From Motilimonas pumila (GTDB lineage: Bacteria; Pseudomonadota; Gammaproteobacteria; Enterobacterales; CBDFNC01): 64,000 nucleotides of DNA. Location of the stretch: NCBI RefSeq assembly GCF_003596335.1, contig NZ_QZCH01000004.1, positions 1 to 64,000 of the forward strand, in the 5' to 3' direction. The notes under the pieces are model-generated. The model worked only from the letters and a program-made list of their open reading frames with translations. It had not been told where the DNA came from and searched no databases. Shown here in pieces: positions 24,851-35,089 of this stretch; position 1 is the stretch's first letter, and every line of letters starts with the position of its first letter. Made by a program: the position numbers and the translations under genes.

Positions 24851-26923
24851 GTGAACCTAGATAAATTGCCCTTAACTACCCTTAAAGGAGTAGGAAGTAA
24901 GCTCGCAGAAAAGCTCGGCAAGTTGCATTTACATACGGTGCAAGATTTACTATTTCACTTACCTCTCAGGTACGAAGACCGTACTCACATTTACCCAATC
25001 CAAGACGCATTACCGGGTCTGCACGGGGCAATTTTAGCGGAAATTAAGTCTAGCCAAATCATTTTTGGCCGCCGCCGAATGCTGAGTTGTAAAGTGTCAG
25101 ACGGAACTGGCAGCATCACCTTACTTTTTTTCCATTTTAATGCCGGCCAAAAAAATGCCTTGGCAACTGGTAAGTGGATTAAGTGTTTTGGCGAGTTTCG
25201 CCGCGGTAAGTTTGGCTATGAAATGACTCACCCTGAGTACAAGATCTTAAACGATCCTGAAGATGACTGCTGTGATGAAGCATTAACACCTGTTTACCCT
25301 ACGACCGAAGGGTTAAAGCAAAATAGTTTCCGTCAATTATTACAACAAGCAGTGGCATTGTTACAACAACATGGGATCAGTGAAGCATTACCAGCCAGCT
25401 TGACTCAGCAGCAAGGTTCATTACAGCAAGCTTTGACTTACTTGCATCAACCGCCGCCAGACGCCGATACAGAGAGCTTACAATTTGCGCAGCACCCCGC
25501 GCAGCAACGCTTGATCTTAGAAGAGCTGATAGCTCATAACTTAAGTATGTTGCTAGTAAGACAAAAAACTACCCAATATCAAGCCGTCAGTGTCAAGCAC
25601 CAAGGGCAACTTAAACAGCAGTTACTGGCGCAGCTGCCTTTTACTCCAACAGATGCGCAGCAAAGAGTTAATCAAGATATTTTTAGTGACTTACAAAAAA
25701 ACACGCCAATGATGCGTTTGGTACAAGGAGATGTCGGCTCAGGTAAAACATTGGTCGCCGCGTTAGCCGCTTTAGATATCATCGAAGCAGGCTATCAGGT
25801 CGCACTCATGGCGCCAACCGAATTACTGGCAGAACAACATGGGAAGAACTTTGCTGTTTGGTTTGAGCCTTTGGGCATTAAAGTGGGCTGGTTGGCAGGT
25901 AAAGTCAAAGGCAAGCAACGGGAAGAGCAGCTGCAAGCCTACGCCAATGGCAGTATAAAAATGATAGTGGGTACCCACGCCTTATTTCAACAAGAAGTGG
26001 CGTTTGATAACTTGGCGCTGATCATTGTGGATGAACAACACAGATTTGGGGTTCACCAACGCTTAGCACTGCGAGAAAAAGGCCAGCTCGCCAGTTTTGC
26101 TCCGCATCAGCTGATCATGACTGCTACGCCAATTCCTCGTACTTTAGCCATGACAGCTTATGCCGATCTCGACACTTCGATCATTGATGCATTACCGCCC
26201 GGACGTACTCCGGTCACGACTGTGGCGATTCCAGATACCCGAAGAGAACAAATACTGCAGCGTGTACAACAAGCTTGCGGACATGAGAAACGACAAGCCT
26301 ATTGGGTTTGTACTCTCATCGAAGAGTCTGAAGTACTGGAATGCCAGGCAGCAGAGGATACTGCTACAGAGCTGCAAGACACCTTTCCACAATTACGAGT
26401 GGGTTTAGTACATGGCCGTATGAAACCGGCTGAAAAACAATACGTCATGGACAGCTTCAAAGCCGCAGAGCTTGATCTATTAGTGGCGACAACGGTTATT
26501 GAAGTGGGTGTTGACGTACCTAATGCCAGTTTAATGATCATTGAAAACCCTGAGCGCCTAGGCCTGGCTCAGTTACACCAATTACGTGGAAGGGTTGGCC
26601 GTGGTGCCACCGCAAGCCATTGTGTTTTATTATATAAAAACCCATTGTCGCAAACCGCTAATCAGCGCTTAGGCGTATTACGAGAATCCAATGACGGCTT
26701 TCATATCGCACAAAAAGATTTGGAGATCCGAGGTCCCGGCGAACTGCTCGGCAGTAAGCAAACAGGTCTTGCAGACCTTCGTATTGCTGACTTAAGTCGA
26801 GATCACAGCTTGATCCCACAAGTACAAAAAATGGCAAAGTTCGTTTTCACCGAACACCCTGAGTGCGTCAAGCCTTTAGTGACTCGCTGGCTCGGAGACA
26901 GAGAAGTCTATAGCCAGGCCTAA
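24851..26923 (+). CDS. recG: ATP-dependent DNA helicase RecG
   Basis: Remodels stalled replication forks and branched DNA. The 690 residues have the N-terminal wedge/OB domain (MLSCKVSDGTGSITLLFF near 80). The helicase motifs are GDVGSGKT near 295, DEQHRFG near 395, TATPIPRTLA near 425 and GRVGRG near 585, and the C-terminal block GPGELLGSKQTG follows. It starts with GTG at 24851. In E. coli it is the last gene of the spoT operon. Here it stands alone with its own promoter and a LexA-type box. Confidence 0.97.
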   Translation: MNLDKLPLTTLKGVGSKLAEKLGKLHLHTVQDLLFHLPLRYEDRTHIYPIQDALPGLHGAILAEIKSSQIIFGRRRMLSCKVSDGTGSITLLFFHFNAGQKNALATGKWIKCFGEFRRGKFGYEMTHPEYKILNDPEDDCCDEALTPVYPTTEGLKQNSFRQLLQQAVALLQQHGISEALPASLTQQQGSLQQALTYLHQPPPDADTESLQFAQHPAQQRLILEELIAHNLSMLLVRQKTTQYQAVSVKHQGQLKQQLLAQLPFTPTDAQQRVNQDIFSDLQKNTPMMRLVQGDVGSGKTLVAALAALDIIEAGYQVALMAPTELLAEQHGKNFAVWFEPLGIKVGWLAGKVKGKQREEQLQAYANGSIKMIVGTHALFQQEVAFDNLALIIVDEQHRFGVHQRLALREKGQLASFAPHQLIMTATPIPRTLAMTAYADLDTSIIDALPPGRTPVTTVAIPDTRREQILQRVQQACGHEKRQAYWVCTLIEESEVLECQAAEDTATELQDTFPQLRVGLVHGRMKPAEKQYVMDSFKAAELDLLVATTVIEVGVDVPNASLMIIENPERLGLAQLHQLRGRVGRGATASHCVLLYKNPLSQTANQRLGVLRESNDGFHIAQKDLEIRGPGELLGSKQTGLADLRIADLSRDHSLIPQVQKMAKFVFTEHPECVKPLVTRWLGDREVYSQA

Positions 26924-27165
26924 ACCTTTAACCAGCTATCAGCACTTACTATGCTAGCCCTGTAATAAAGCGCCCTTAGCTGGCGCTCATCTCGGTTATT
27001 TTTTGGCGATTATCCTGGCGACAATTGTATTGAAATCAAATTAATCACAATTGAATCCCGTATCATATCCAAAATAGCTGAAATATCATCTAGCTAGCTT
27101 ATACTTGTTTGGCTAAAGTATTGCCAAAGCACGCTCAACCCCCACTTGCGAATAGGAACGCATTC

Positions 27166-28932
27166 ATGAACCCAGGTGTTAAACTAGCCACTCGCATTAT
27201 TGCTGTGATATTCCTTTTAATTCTAGTCTGCGCGGTAGTGTTCGCGCTTTGGTTTGACGCGAATAATTATCGTCAACAGCTCAATAGCCTGCTTTCTGAA
27301 GCCACTGGTTATGACACGCAAGTAGGTAATATTGAGTGGCAGATGACTCGCCCAAATGTTATTACCTTTGAACAAGTCACCCTCAGTCAAGCAAAGCAGG
27401 TTGTGGCCAGTATTCCTCTAGTGTCTGCACATGTTGAACTGAAAGCGCTTTTAGACCGCGATATTTACATCAATAACTTGGTTGTGAGTGACCCAAACAT
27501 CAAGCTTGCGATTGCAGCCTCAGCTGAAAACGCCGAGCAACAAGCCGCCGAGACTCATGCTGATACCGCTTTACCTTTTAATAGTTTTTATATTAAAAGA
27601 TTTAGCATCAATCACTTAGAACTAGATCTACAATACGCATCGCAACAGATACAGCTGCAAGATGTAACTTTTAAAGTACACGACTGGGCCATTGCGCAAA
27701 ACCAACAGTGGATAACAACCCAAGCACAAGTCAGCCTAGAGCTAGCAGCTAAAAGCTTGCGCTGGCAGCACCTTCAAGCTAATAAGGTATTTATAGCGGC
27801 AGAGCTTGCCGATCAAAATTTACAGGTGTCGCAACTGGCTGCTGAAATGTTTCATGGTCATTTCGATAGCCGCTTTCAGCTCAATTTTGAAAAGCAGCTT
27901 AAACTGGTCGTGGAGCAAGCATCACTGCACCAAGTACAACTGGAATATGACGAGCAAATGGCGAGTTTATTTGCGCCTTATCCTGCACCCGAAGTGGCTT
28001 CGATAGAAACCAAGCCGACAGAGCAACCGCTGTTTAGCGATATTATGCTGCAACAAGTGTCTTTCAATGAAGTCAGCTTCACCAGCTATCAAGCCGAGCT
28101 GCCTCTTACCTTTAATCGCTTGTCGTTAGAATTACAAGGCTTGCCTATTCGCCAAGCGAATCAATGGCTTAATTTATCTCAAAGCCAGCAACTGGCCACC
28201 CAATTTGAGTTAAACGCCGCCGAGGTTTTTTACGGTGGTACAAGCTTGTCTGAGGTCCATAGTCAGGCGGCTATCAATCAGGGCGTGTTATTAATTGAGC
28301 CACTTAAAGCCAAAGGCTTTAAAGGCCATTTAGATGCCAGTTTAACCCTTAGCTTGACCGAGCGCCCAGACGTAGTCGTCAACTACTTTGTCGCTGAAGA
28401 GCTCGACATTGGCATTCAGCCGCAATGGTTACCACAAGATAAGCAAGACGTTATCGCCAATAATGGAGAAAACGAGGCAACGCCAAACGAAGATGCCAAC
28501 AATGAGCAAACCACGGCTCAAACCTTACAAGACGCACCAGAGAAAAGTGCGCCACCTACTGCACCATTGCCGATTAACTCCCTTTTAGTTAAAGAGCTTA
28601 AATTGAAGCACTTAAATGTCTTATCGTTTGCAGATGCGCTGCCGCTGTCGGTGCGTGGCATTGATATGACATTGACCGACGCCTGGCTGGTAAAAGACGG
28701 TCGATTGATTGAAATGCCACCAAGCTGGTCACAAGATGCAACATTTGAGCTCAGCATTAAAGAGAGCATTTTTAATGGCTTTAAGTCAGTGAATACTTAC
28801 CTAAAAGGTAAATTAAACTTGGAATACCTGAATCAACAAACGCTGCAACGAATATTTCCATCGGAGAGCGTGGTTGTGGAGGGCGTTGTGCCGGAAGAAA
28901 TTCCCACAGATAACATTATTAGACTGGACTAA
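27166..28932 (+). CDS. AsmA-family membrane-anchored periplasmic protein
   Basis: A 588-residue protein with an N-terminal membrane helix (LATRIIAVIFLLILVCAVVF) and a long beta-rich periplasmic part. The AsmA-type start LSEATGYDTQVGNIEWQ and VTLSQ...ELKALLDRDIYINNLVV is seen near 45-110. A Q/E/T-rich stretch (about 430-470) precedes a second beta segment that echoes the first. AsmA-like proteins are thought to carry phospholipid to the outer membrane. I start at the ATG at 27166 with AGGA upstream; the frame is open from a TTG at 27109. It is a single gene, after recG. Confidence 0.8.
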   Translation: MNPGVKLATRIIAVIFLLILVCAVVFALWFDANNYRQQLNSLLSEATGYDTQVGNIEWQMTRPNVITFEQVTLSQAKQVVASIPLVSAHVELKALLDRDIYINNLVVSDPNIKLAIAASAENAEQQAAETHADTALPFNSFYIKRFSINHLELDLQYASQQIQLQDVTFKVHDWAIAQNQQWITTQAQVSLELAAKSLRWQHLQANKVFIAAELADQNLQVSQLAAEMFHGHFDSRFQLNFEKQLKLVVEQASLHQVQLEYDEQMASLFAPYPAPEVASIETKPTEQPLFSDIMLQQVSFNEVSFTSYQAELPLTFNRLSLELQGLPIRQANQWLNLSQSQQLATQFELNAAEVFYGGTSLSEVHSQAAINQGVLLIEPLKAKGFKGHLDASLTLSLTERPDVVVNYFVAEELDIGIQPQWLPQDKQDVIANNGENEATPNEDANNEQTTAQTLQDAPEKSAPPTAPLPINSLLVKELKLKHLNVLSFADALPLSVRGIDMTLTDAWLVKDGRLIEMPPSWSQDATFELSIKESIFNGFKSVNTYLKGKLNLEYLNQQTLQRIFPSESVVVEGVVPEEIPTDNIIRLD

Positions 28933-28975
28933 ATCTCACCCGAGGTAAGTTCTCACTGAGAACCTAATGGTAAAT

Positions 28976-29007
28976 ACCACAAAGTGAGTTATTACTCACT
29001 TTGTGGT
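28976..29007. terminator. Long perfect hairpin between convergent genes
   Basis: A 14-bp perfect stem ACCACAAAGTGAGT/ACTCACTTTGTGGT with loop TATT lies between the AsmA-like and GNAT-thioesterase genes. A second palindrome, GTTCTCACTGAGAAC, lies just upstream at about 28949-28963. There is no T-run, so the role as terminator is inferred from position and strength. Confidence 0.55.
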
Positions 29008-29021
29008 GAGAAACACGCTTA

Positions 29022-29918
29022 TTACTTCGGAAATAAAATAAATAAACCTACAAAATCAGCCGCTTCTACGTCGCCACTGATGATAGTTACAGTGACTTTC
29101 ACTTTTACCTTGTGGCCTTTTTTGAGGCCATCAAAGCTGCCGTCTATGTGTTGTTGCAGGATCACCGCGCGAGGCTGCTCAATAACTGGCTGGCGGTATG
29201 AAATCTTGCCTTTCGCAACCACAATTTCACCTTGCAAACCTTGCTCTCTCAGCTTTAACCAGCATAGCCCCCAAGCGGTTAGCGTCGCTTGACTGTATAT
29301 GCTACCGGCAAACATGGCTTGTTTGGTATTGACGTTAGCGTGCAAACTGGCGCGCGTTTCAAACCTTTGTCCCGTGTATTGATAAACGTTAATGCCCATT
29401 TTTTCACTGATAGGGATTTGTTCAGCCCACACAGTTTCCAGCTCGCTACACAACTCAGGAACGCGTAACATGCTTTTTGCAGGAGAAAGATCTTTGATCA
29501 TCTGCAGCAGCTGGATGCCTTCCATTCGCGAAGGCTCTTTTTCGACGGCTTGATAATCAAACTTTTTGAAAAATGGAATCGCCTTAATGCGCGACAACAA
29601 TACAATGCGTTTCGCACCTTCCTGTTGAGCCGCCGTTTCTAACGCACTCAATAACATGGCGCCGATACCTTCACCACGTCGTCCTGTGGATACCGCCATG
29701 TAGCGAATTTGAGCCTCGTCCGCATCATTTACGTACACCCGACCTACCGCGAGTGGCTCACCGTTTTTATCTTTGATCATTCGGTGCATGGCATGAGGGT
29801 CGTAGCCATCTTGCTCTGAGCCTTTAGGAAGCTGTAACGGCTTGTTTAACATTTGCCAACGGAAATCGAAATAAGCTTCTAATTCAGCGTCTGTGCGAGG
29901 TTCGAATATGTGATACAA
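29022..29918 (-). CDS. GNAT acetyltransferase fused to a hotdog thioesterase (YiiD-like)
   Basis: A two-domain protein of 298 residues. The N-terminal GNAT domain has the acetyl-CoA loop VSTGRRGEGIGAMLLSALE near 75-93. The C-terminal half has the YiiD/hotdog pattern, with GINVYQYTGQRFETRASLHANVNTK near 180 and MFAGSIYSQATLTAWGL near 205. The order matches E. coli YiiD. I choose TTG at 29918 as start because GGAGG lies exactly six bases upstream; the longer frame to 29963 has no such site. The substrate is unknown; an acyl-CoA or acyl-ACP is likely from the fold. Confidence 0.8.
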   Translation of the reverse strand: MYHIFEPRTDAELEAYFDFRWQMLNKPLQLPKGSEQDGYDPHAMHRMIKDKNGEPLAVGRVYVNDADEAQIRYMAVSTGRRGEGIGAMLLSALETAAQQEGAKRIVLLSRIKAIPFFKKFDYQAVEKEPSRMEGIQLLQMIKDLSPAKSMLRVPELCSELETVWAEQIPISEKMGINVYQYTGQRFETRASLHANVNTKQAMFAGSIYSQATLTAWGLCWLKLREQGLQGEIVVAKGKISYRQPVIEQPRAVILQQHIDGSFDGLKKGHKVKVKVTVTIISGDVEAADFVGLFILFPK

Positions 29919-30164
29919 AGTGTGCCTCCAAGGCTTAGCTGAACTCACCGTACGTTCAACCAATCGAATACATAAAGATAAATCAAAATAAATAATTGTC
30001 CATGTTATTTATTTTATAAAAACAGCCGGTTAAGCCACATTCCGAGTAATTTCAAAAGGCTAATAAAGATAAATATATACAACACTCAAGGAATAAAGTG
30101 ACGGTTTATCTTATCTCATACGGCATCACTAACTAAAGGGGTCACTGCTATTAGCCAAGACAAA

Positions 30165-30815
30165 ATGTTGATTGAGCGCTTACCGCAAGCTCAGCTCAAA
30201 GCTTATCGTCAAACTCCTTTTGGACCCTTGGCGATTTATGAAGATAACGATTACCTATGGCTGTGCCAAGATCAGCAAGTGCAAAGCTTGATGGCCAAGT
30301 CGCGACCAGATAAATTGCTGTTTTCATACCAGCAAGCCATTGTTGAATGCCTGCCCAGAGAGTTTAACAGCTTGTTAGAGTTAGGCTTAGGGGGCGCCAA
30401 CCTACTGCGTTACTTGCTTTCACGACACCCCCATCTTAATTATCGCTGCATTGAACAAAACCCGGTGCTGATTGATTGGTTTGAGCAATTTTTTAACCCG
30501 TTACAACAAAACGCAGAAATTGTATGCCAAGACGCCATGCTTGCGTTGTCGTTGCAAAAGCCCTGCGATATCTTATTAGCTGACCTTTATGACGACTATG
30601 GCTCTCCCCGCTTTTTATTTAGCCATGAATTTTATCAGGCATGCCAAACCATAGTGTGCAAGCAACTGATGATTAACTTACTGCCAGCGAATGCCCAACA
30701 GTTAACACAAGTAACTATGCTTATTGAAAATACCTTCAACTGCCCCGTCGAAACGATGGCCTTTGCAGGGCTGAGAAATCGCCTATTAATTGTCCACACG
30801 AGGAGAGCGCAATGA
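30165..30815 (+). CDS. Spermidine-synthase-like methyltransferase-fold protein
   Basis: A 216-residue Rossmann protein of the polyamine synthase type. The nucleotide loop is LLELGLGGANLLRYLLSRHP near 67-86, an acidic end reads RCIEQNP, and a DILLADLYDDYGSP segment near 135 is at the place of the spermidine synthase catalytic aspartates. It is shorter than SpeE (about 285) because the N-terminal beta domain is reduced, so the activity is uncertain. The ATG at 30165 lacks a ribosome site. AAAGGGG at 30135-30141 lies eight bases before an in-frame ATT at 30150, which could be the true start. It overlaps the next gene by four bases. Confidence 0.7.
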   Translation: MLIERLPQAQLKAYRQTPFGPLAIYEDNDYLWLCQDQQVQSLMAKSRPDKLLFSYQQAIVECLPREFNSLLELGLGGANLLRYLLSRHPHLNYRCIEQNPVLIDWFEQFFNPLQQNAEIVCQDAMLALSLQKPCDILLADLYDDYGSPRFLFSHEFYQACQTIVCKQLMINLLPANAQQLTQVTMLIENTFNCPVETMAFAGLRNRLLIVHTRRAQ

Positions 30816-31450
30816 GTAACTTTTATCGAGGTTTAAACAATTTCTGGGTTGGGCTTTGGTTTGGCATTCTGTTACCCGTTATTTTACTGCTCGTGCTTAT
30901 TTTGATGTTGAGCCAAGAACTGACATCAGTCTTTACACTCGATAAAGACAGCCCCTTAGGTCAGCAAGCACTCACCACTATCAGCAGTGCAGATCGACTA
31001 CTCAACTTGTTGCATCAAAAGTTAGCCGATAGTAACAGCGATAAAGAGGCCAGCGAGCTTCATCAAATAGCAAATATCCAGGGCACACTTGATGACATAG
31101 AAGGAGCGCAGCAGCATATTACACAATTAACTGAGGATAAAAAGCAAGCGTATATTGATAAACTCACGGTACAACTTCAACAACAATTGGCTTTGTTAAC
31201 GTCGCCATCTATGGCGCAACAAATCAGCCAGGCTTTGGCGGTTTCTTTAGCTAGGCAAGCAGGTTTGCTCATTCGGCAACCATGCTCTGCTGATAATGCG
31301 CCGCCTCAAACAAGTTCAACCAACCCCGAGCTTCGTTCAGATAAAAATGACGGCGGGTTAAACTGGGATAGCGTGCCAGACACCGACACTCATAACTCAA
31401 CAACTAGCCCGGGCGGCCTCGCATTACCATCAAACAATCAAAATAACTAA
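30812..31450 (+). CDS. Hypothetical membrane-anchored protein
   Basis: A 212-residue protein with one N-terminal membrane helix (WVGLWFGILLPVILLLVLILML near 12-33). A helical, glutamine-rich periplasmic or cytoplasmic segment with coiled-coil character (about 65-155) follows. It ends in a Ser/Asn/Pro-rich disordered tail. I do not recognise a family. Its ATG overlaps the stop of the spermidine-synthase-like gene (ATGA), so the two are translationally coupled and probably act together. What they do is not evident. Confidence 0.65.
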   Translation: MSNFYRGLNNFWVGLWFGILLPVILLLVLILMLSQELTSVFTLDKDSPLGQQALTTISSADRLLNLLHQKLADSNSDKEASELHQIANIQGTLDDIEGAQQHITQLTEDKKQAYIDKLTVQLQQQLALLTSPSMAQQISQALAVSLARQAGLLIRQPCSADNAPPQTSSTNPELRSDKNDGGLNWDSVPDTDTHNSTTSPGGLALPSNNQNN

Positions 31451-31485
31451 GTGCTAAATAAGCAGTATTAGGCCAGTGCCAACAA

Positions 31486-31512
31486 AAGCGGCGCTACAAT
31501 CAGCGCCGCTCA
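31486..31512 (-). terminator. Rho-independent terminator of aqpZ
   Basis: The reverse strand shows stem AGCGGCGCT/AGCGCCGCT with a six-base loop and TTTTG after it, 28 bases beyond the aqpZ stop. It can also block the convergent hypothetical gene. Confidence 0.8.
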
Positions 31513-31539
31513 AGTATAAACGATTTACTACTGCGGCCA

Positions 31540-32238
31540 TTAATCCTGCTGTGGGCACATCCAGCGATAGACGAAACCAGCCAAAATCGCACCAACAATA
31601 GGCGCCACCCAAAACAGCCACAACTGTGACGTTGCCCAATCGCCCACAAATAATGCCGGCCCTGTGCTTCGCGCTGGGTTGACCGAGGTGTTACTCACGG
31701 GAATACTGATTAAATGGATTAAGGTTAGACCTAAACCAATCGGGATACCGGCAAAGCCAGCAGGAGCGAGCTTATGCGTGGCTCCTAAGATGATAATCAA
31801 AAAGGCAAAAGTCATTACCACTTCAGTGACTAATACCGCCTGCATGGAGTAGCCATTTGGCGAATGCTCACCATAACCATTAGATGCAAATCCTCCCGCT
31901 AAGCTGAAATCACTGTTACCACTGGCGATCACATACAGCACCGCTGCTCCGGCAATCGCACCAACGACTTGCGCAATGATATAAGGCAGTAACTCTTTAG
32001 CGTCAAACCGACCACCCGCCCACAAACCAAAAGATACCGCTGGGTTAAAATGCCCCCCCGAAATATGCCCTACCGCAAAGGCCATGGTTAGCACAGTTAA
32101 ACCAAACGCTAATGACACACCTAACCAGCCAATGCCAACGTCTGGATAGCCAGCTGCGAGCACTGCGCTACCACAGCCGCCTAATACCAACCAAAATGTG
32201 CCGATAAACTCAGCCATCAGTTTTTTTGATAAATCCAT
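31540..32238 (-). CDS. aqpZ: Aquaporin Z water channel
   Basis: An inner-membrane water channel of 232 residues with six hydrophobic helices. The two pore loops are [19 protein letters not shown] near 60-78 and [14 protein letters not shown] near 183-196, both with intact NPA. The histidine and arginine of the selectivity filter, typical of water-only channels, are visible (LIHLISIP and NPARS). AAAGGTGA lies upstream of the ATG. It is transcribed alone, convergent with the hypothetical membrane gene and divergent from pgi. Confidence 0.96.
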   Translation of the reverse strand: MDLSKKLMAEFIGTFWLVLGGCGSAVLAAGYPDVGIGWLGVSLAFGLTVLTMAFAVGHISGGHFNPAVSFGLWAGGRFDAKELLPYIIAQVVGAIAGAAVLYVIASGNSDFSLAGGFASNGYGEHSPNGYSMQAVLVTEVVMTFAFLIIILGATHKLAPAGFAGIPIGLGLTLIHLISIPVSNTSVNPARSTGPALFVGDWATSQLWLFWVAPIVGAILAGFVYRWMCPQQD

Positions 32239-32683
32239 CTTTTCACCTTTAATTTGGAAGTTTCCATCATTGACGTGATATATATTTGATATTAAGGTTT
32301 AGTAACTTGGCTATCACTAGCTTTGCTTAACCACAACCTTATTATCAATTTTGATTATGTACCTCTATGAATTTAGGTTAAAAAATTGCAAAGGCAAGTG
32401 TTGATTTTGGATATACTAAAGCAAGGTAACGTGAGGGTAATGGTGTGATACATTTTGTAACAGACGAGAGTCAAAAAGTTCATTACCTTATACATACCCA
32501 TAAATTGAGTGATTCAGATCATTAAATAGTACGACAAAATAGGCACAATCATATCTGGATACTAGGGTTAAAAGACTGCAATAAATAGCCGCGTAAGTGA
32601 CGTTATTTATCTTTAATATTCATCCCCTACACTCAAAATAATTCATCACTCCACATTCATTAGGGTAACGATCAGGTAATAAT
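32239..32683. promoter_or_regulatory. 445-bp AT-rich regulatory region between aqpZ and pgi
   Basis: This gap between divergent genes must hold both promoters. I see no gene or RNA. A TGAT-TCAG-ATCA core at 32510-32521 matches the FNR/EtrA half-sites TTGAT-N4-ATCAA apart from the outer bases. It lies about 160 bases before pgi. No convincing single promoter stands out. Confidence 0.4.
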
Positions 32684-34336
32684 ATGCTTAATACAACCAA
32701 TCCCACTGAAACCCAAGCATGGCAAAAGCTGCAAGCGCACTTCGACCAAAGCGACATTCAACTTAAAGATGTTTTTCAGCAAAACCCTGAGCGCTTTCAG
32801 CAATTCTCAACCTCACTAGGCGAAGAGCTGCTCTTGGATTACTCTAAAAACCTGATCACTGAAGAAACATTAGCGCTGCTGACTGAGCTTGCAAATGAAG
32901 TAGACCTGAGCAGCGCCATCAAAGCCATGTTTAACGGCGAAAAAATCAACCAGACTGAAAACCGCGCGGTACTGCACATTGCCTTGCGTAATCGCAGTAA
33001 TACGCCCGTCACAGTAGACGGCGAAGATGTTATGCCCGCAGTAAATGCCGTATTAGCTAAAATGCAGGCATTTTGCGCCAAGATACACAGCGGTGAATGG
33101 CGAGGCTACACTGGCAAAACCATCACAGACATCGTCAATATCGGTATCGGCGGCTCAGATCTCGGCCCATACATGGTGACGGAAGCCCTTAATAGTTTCA
33201 AAGTGGAGGGTATTAACGCTCACTTTGTTTCCAACGTAGATGGCACTCACATAACTGAAACGCTTAAAAAGGTGAACCCTGAAACCACCTTATTCCTGAT
33301 TGCTTCAAAAACCTTCACTACCCAAGAAACCATGACCAACGCGCACTCCGCGAGAGACTGGTTTTTATCGAGCGCTAAAGAAAATGCTCATGTGGCTAAA
33401 CACTTTGCAGCCCTTTCAACCAATGCCGCGTCAGTGGCAGAGTTTGGTATCGACACCGACAACATGTTTGAGTTTTGGGATTGGGTAGGCGGGCGTTATT
33501 CGTTATGCTCTGCGATTGGTTTATCCATTGCCTTAACCATAGGTTATGACAATTTTGAACAGCTGTTGGCTGGTGCCCACAGTATGGACCAACACTTTGC
33601 CAATACCGAGTTTGAAAACAATATTCCGGTGTTATTAGCACTCATTGGCATTTGGTATAACAACTTCTATCAAGCTGAGTCTGAAGCTATTTTACCATAC
33701 GATCAATACATGCACCGCTTTGCGGCTTACTTCCAGCAAGGCAATATGGAATCTAACGGCAAAAACTGTGACCGTAGCGGTAGCCCAGTCGATTACCAAA
33801 CCGGGCCTATCATTTGGGGTGAACCAGGCACAAACGGTCAACACGCTTTTTACCAACTGATCCACCAAGGCACGAAATTAATTCCATGTGACTTCATTGC
33901 TCCAGCGCAAAGTCACAACCCAGCCGGTGATCATCACGTAAAATTGCTGTCTAACTTCTTTGCCCAAACCGAAGCGTTGGCCTTTGGCAAAACGCAGCAG
34001 CAAGTTGAAGCGGAATTTATCGCGGCAGGCAAAAGCTTAGACGAAGTCAAAGATCTAGTGCCTTTTAAAGTATTTACCGGCAATAAACCTACCAACTCAG
34101 TTTTGGTGAAGAAAATAACCCCGCACACTTTAGGTCAGCTTTTAGCCATGTACGAACACAAAATTTTTGTGCAAGGCATCATTTGGAACATCTTCAGCTT
34201 TGATCAATGGGGCGTGGAGCTAGGCAAACAACTGGCGAATAAGATACTGCCAGAGCTTAATAATGATGCAGCCATCACCAGTCATGACAGCTCAACCAAT
34301 GGCCTGATCAACACTTGGAAAGCTTGGCGCGGATAA
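32684..34336 (+). CDS. pgi: Glucose-6-phosphate isomerase
   Basis: Cytoplasmic glycolytic enzyme that interconverts glucose 6-phosphate and fructose 6-phosphate. The 550 residues carry the two family signatures: [21 protein letters not shown] near 265-285, and [32 protein letters not shown] near 485-515. Other landmarks are [11 protein letters not shown] near 150 and GNMESNGK near 350. AGGTAA lies before the ATG. It is a single gene with its own terminator. Confidence 0.98.
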   Translation: MLNTTNPTETQAWQKLQAHFDQSDIQLKDVFQQNPERFQQFSTSLGEELLLDYSKNLITEETLALLTELANEVDLSSAIKAMFNGEKINQTENRAVLHIALRNRSNTPVTVDGEDVMPAVNAVLAKMQAFCAKIHSGEWRGYTGKTITDIVNIGIGGSDLGPYMVTEALNSFKVEGINAHFVSNVDGTHITETLKKVNPETTLFLIASKTFTTQETMTNAHSARDWFLSSAKENAHVAKHFAALSTNAASVAEFGIDTDNMFEFWDWVGGRYSLCSAIGLSIALTIGYDNFEQLLAGAHSMDQHFANTEFENNIPVLLALIGIWYNNFYQAESEAILPYDQYMHRFAAYFQQGNMESNGKNCDRSGSPVDYQTGPIIWGEPGTNGQHAFYQLIHQGTKLIPCDFIAPAQSHNPAGDHHVKLLSNFFAQTEALAFGKTQQQVEAEFIAAGKSLDEVKDLVPFKVFTGNKPTNSVLVKKITPHTLGQLLAMYEHKIFVQGIIWNIFSFDQWGVELGKQLANKILPELNNDAAITSHDSSTNGLINTWKAWRG

Positions 34337-34390
34337 AGGTTCTACTGGATTAAAGGTTTATTATTCCACTTTCTTCTCGTCAAAGAAAAT

Positions 34391-34418
34391 AAAAAGCCCA
34401 CCGTTAGGTGGGCTTTTT
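34391..34418. terminator. Bidirectional terminator between pgi and ssb
   Basis: AAAAAGCCCACC, loop GTTA, GGTGGGCTTTTT. It is symmetrical and serves both convergent genes. Confidence 0.92.
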
Positions 34419-34449
34419 GTTGAAAATCATAATACAAGCTTAACAGCGC

Positions 34450-35067
34450 TTAGAATGGAATATCGTCGTCAAAATCTGCTGGCGGCTCATTATAAGTCGG
34501 TTGTTGAGCTTGCGGTGCTGCTTGTTGTGGTGCTGCTTGTTGCTGAGGCGCAGGAGCCGGCTGATTTTGGTTAAAGCCTTGCTGTTGACCCTGTGGCGCC
34601 ATCGTTTGTTGCTGAGGTGCACCCCAGCTTGGGTTTTGCGGATTACCTTGTGATTGGCCTTGGCCTTGACCTTGACCACCAAAACCACCACCAGGCTGAG
34701 GTTGACCACCGCCTTGACGACCGCCCAGCATTTGCATTACGCCATTGAAGCCTTGTACCACTACTTCTGTCGAGTAGCGATCTTGGCCGTTTTGGTCTTG
34801 CCATTTACGGGTTTGCAGCTGGCCTTCAATGTATACTTGTGAGCCTTTTCGCAGGTATTCACCCGCCACTTCAGCTAATTTGCCAAACAGCACAACTCGG
34901 TGCCATTCTGTTTTCTCTTTTTGCTCACCGGTTTGCTTATCACGCCAGCTTTCTGAAGTAGCAATAGTAATATTGGCAACGCCGCCACCATTGGGCATAT
35001 AACGTACCTCGGGATCTTGCCCTAAGTTACCCACTAAAATCACTTTGTTAATGCCACGACTGGCCAT
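34450..35067 (-). CDS. ssb: Single-stranded DNA-binding protein
   Basis: Coats single-stranded DNA and recruits repair proteins. The 205 residues have the OB-fold ([20 protein letters not shown], then [30 protein letters not shown]) to about 112. A Gly/Gln/Pro-rich linker of about 80 residues follows, and the acidic tip DFDDDIPF binds partners. The linker is longer than in E. coli SSB (178). GGGAG lies upstream of the ATG. It follows the MFS gene by only 22 bases, so it may be partly cotranscribed with it. Unlike E. coli, it is not directly divergent from uvrA. Confidence 0.97.
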   Translation of the reverse strand: MASRGINKVILVGNLGQDPEVRYMPNGGGVANITIATSESWRDKQTGEQKEKTEWHRVVLFGKLAEVAGEYLRKGSQVYIEGQLQTRKWQDQNGQDRYSTEVVVQGFNGVMQMLGGRQGGGQPQPGGGFGGQGQGQGQSQGNPQNPSWGAPQQQTMAPQGQQQGFNQNQPAPAPQQQAAPQQAAPQAQQPTYNEPPADFDDDIPF

Positions 35068-35089
35068 ATATAAACTCCCGTAGTTACCT

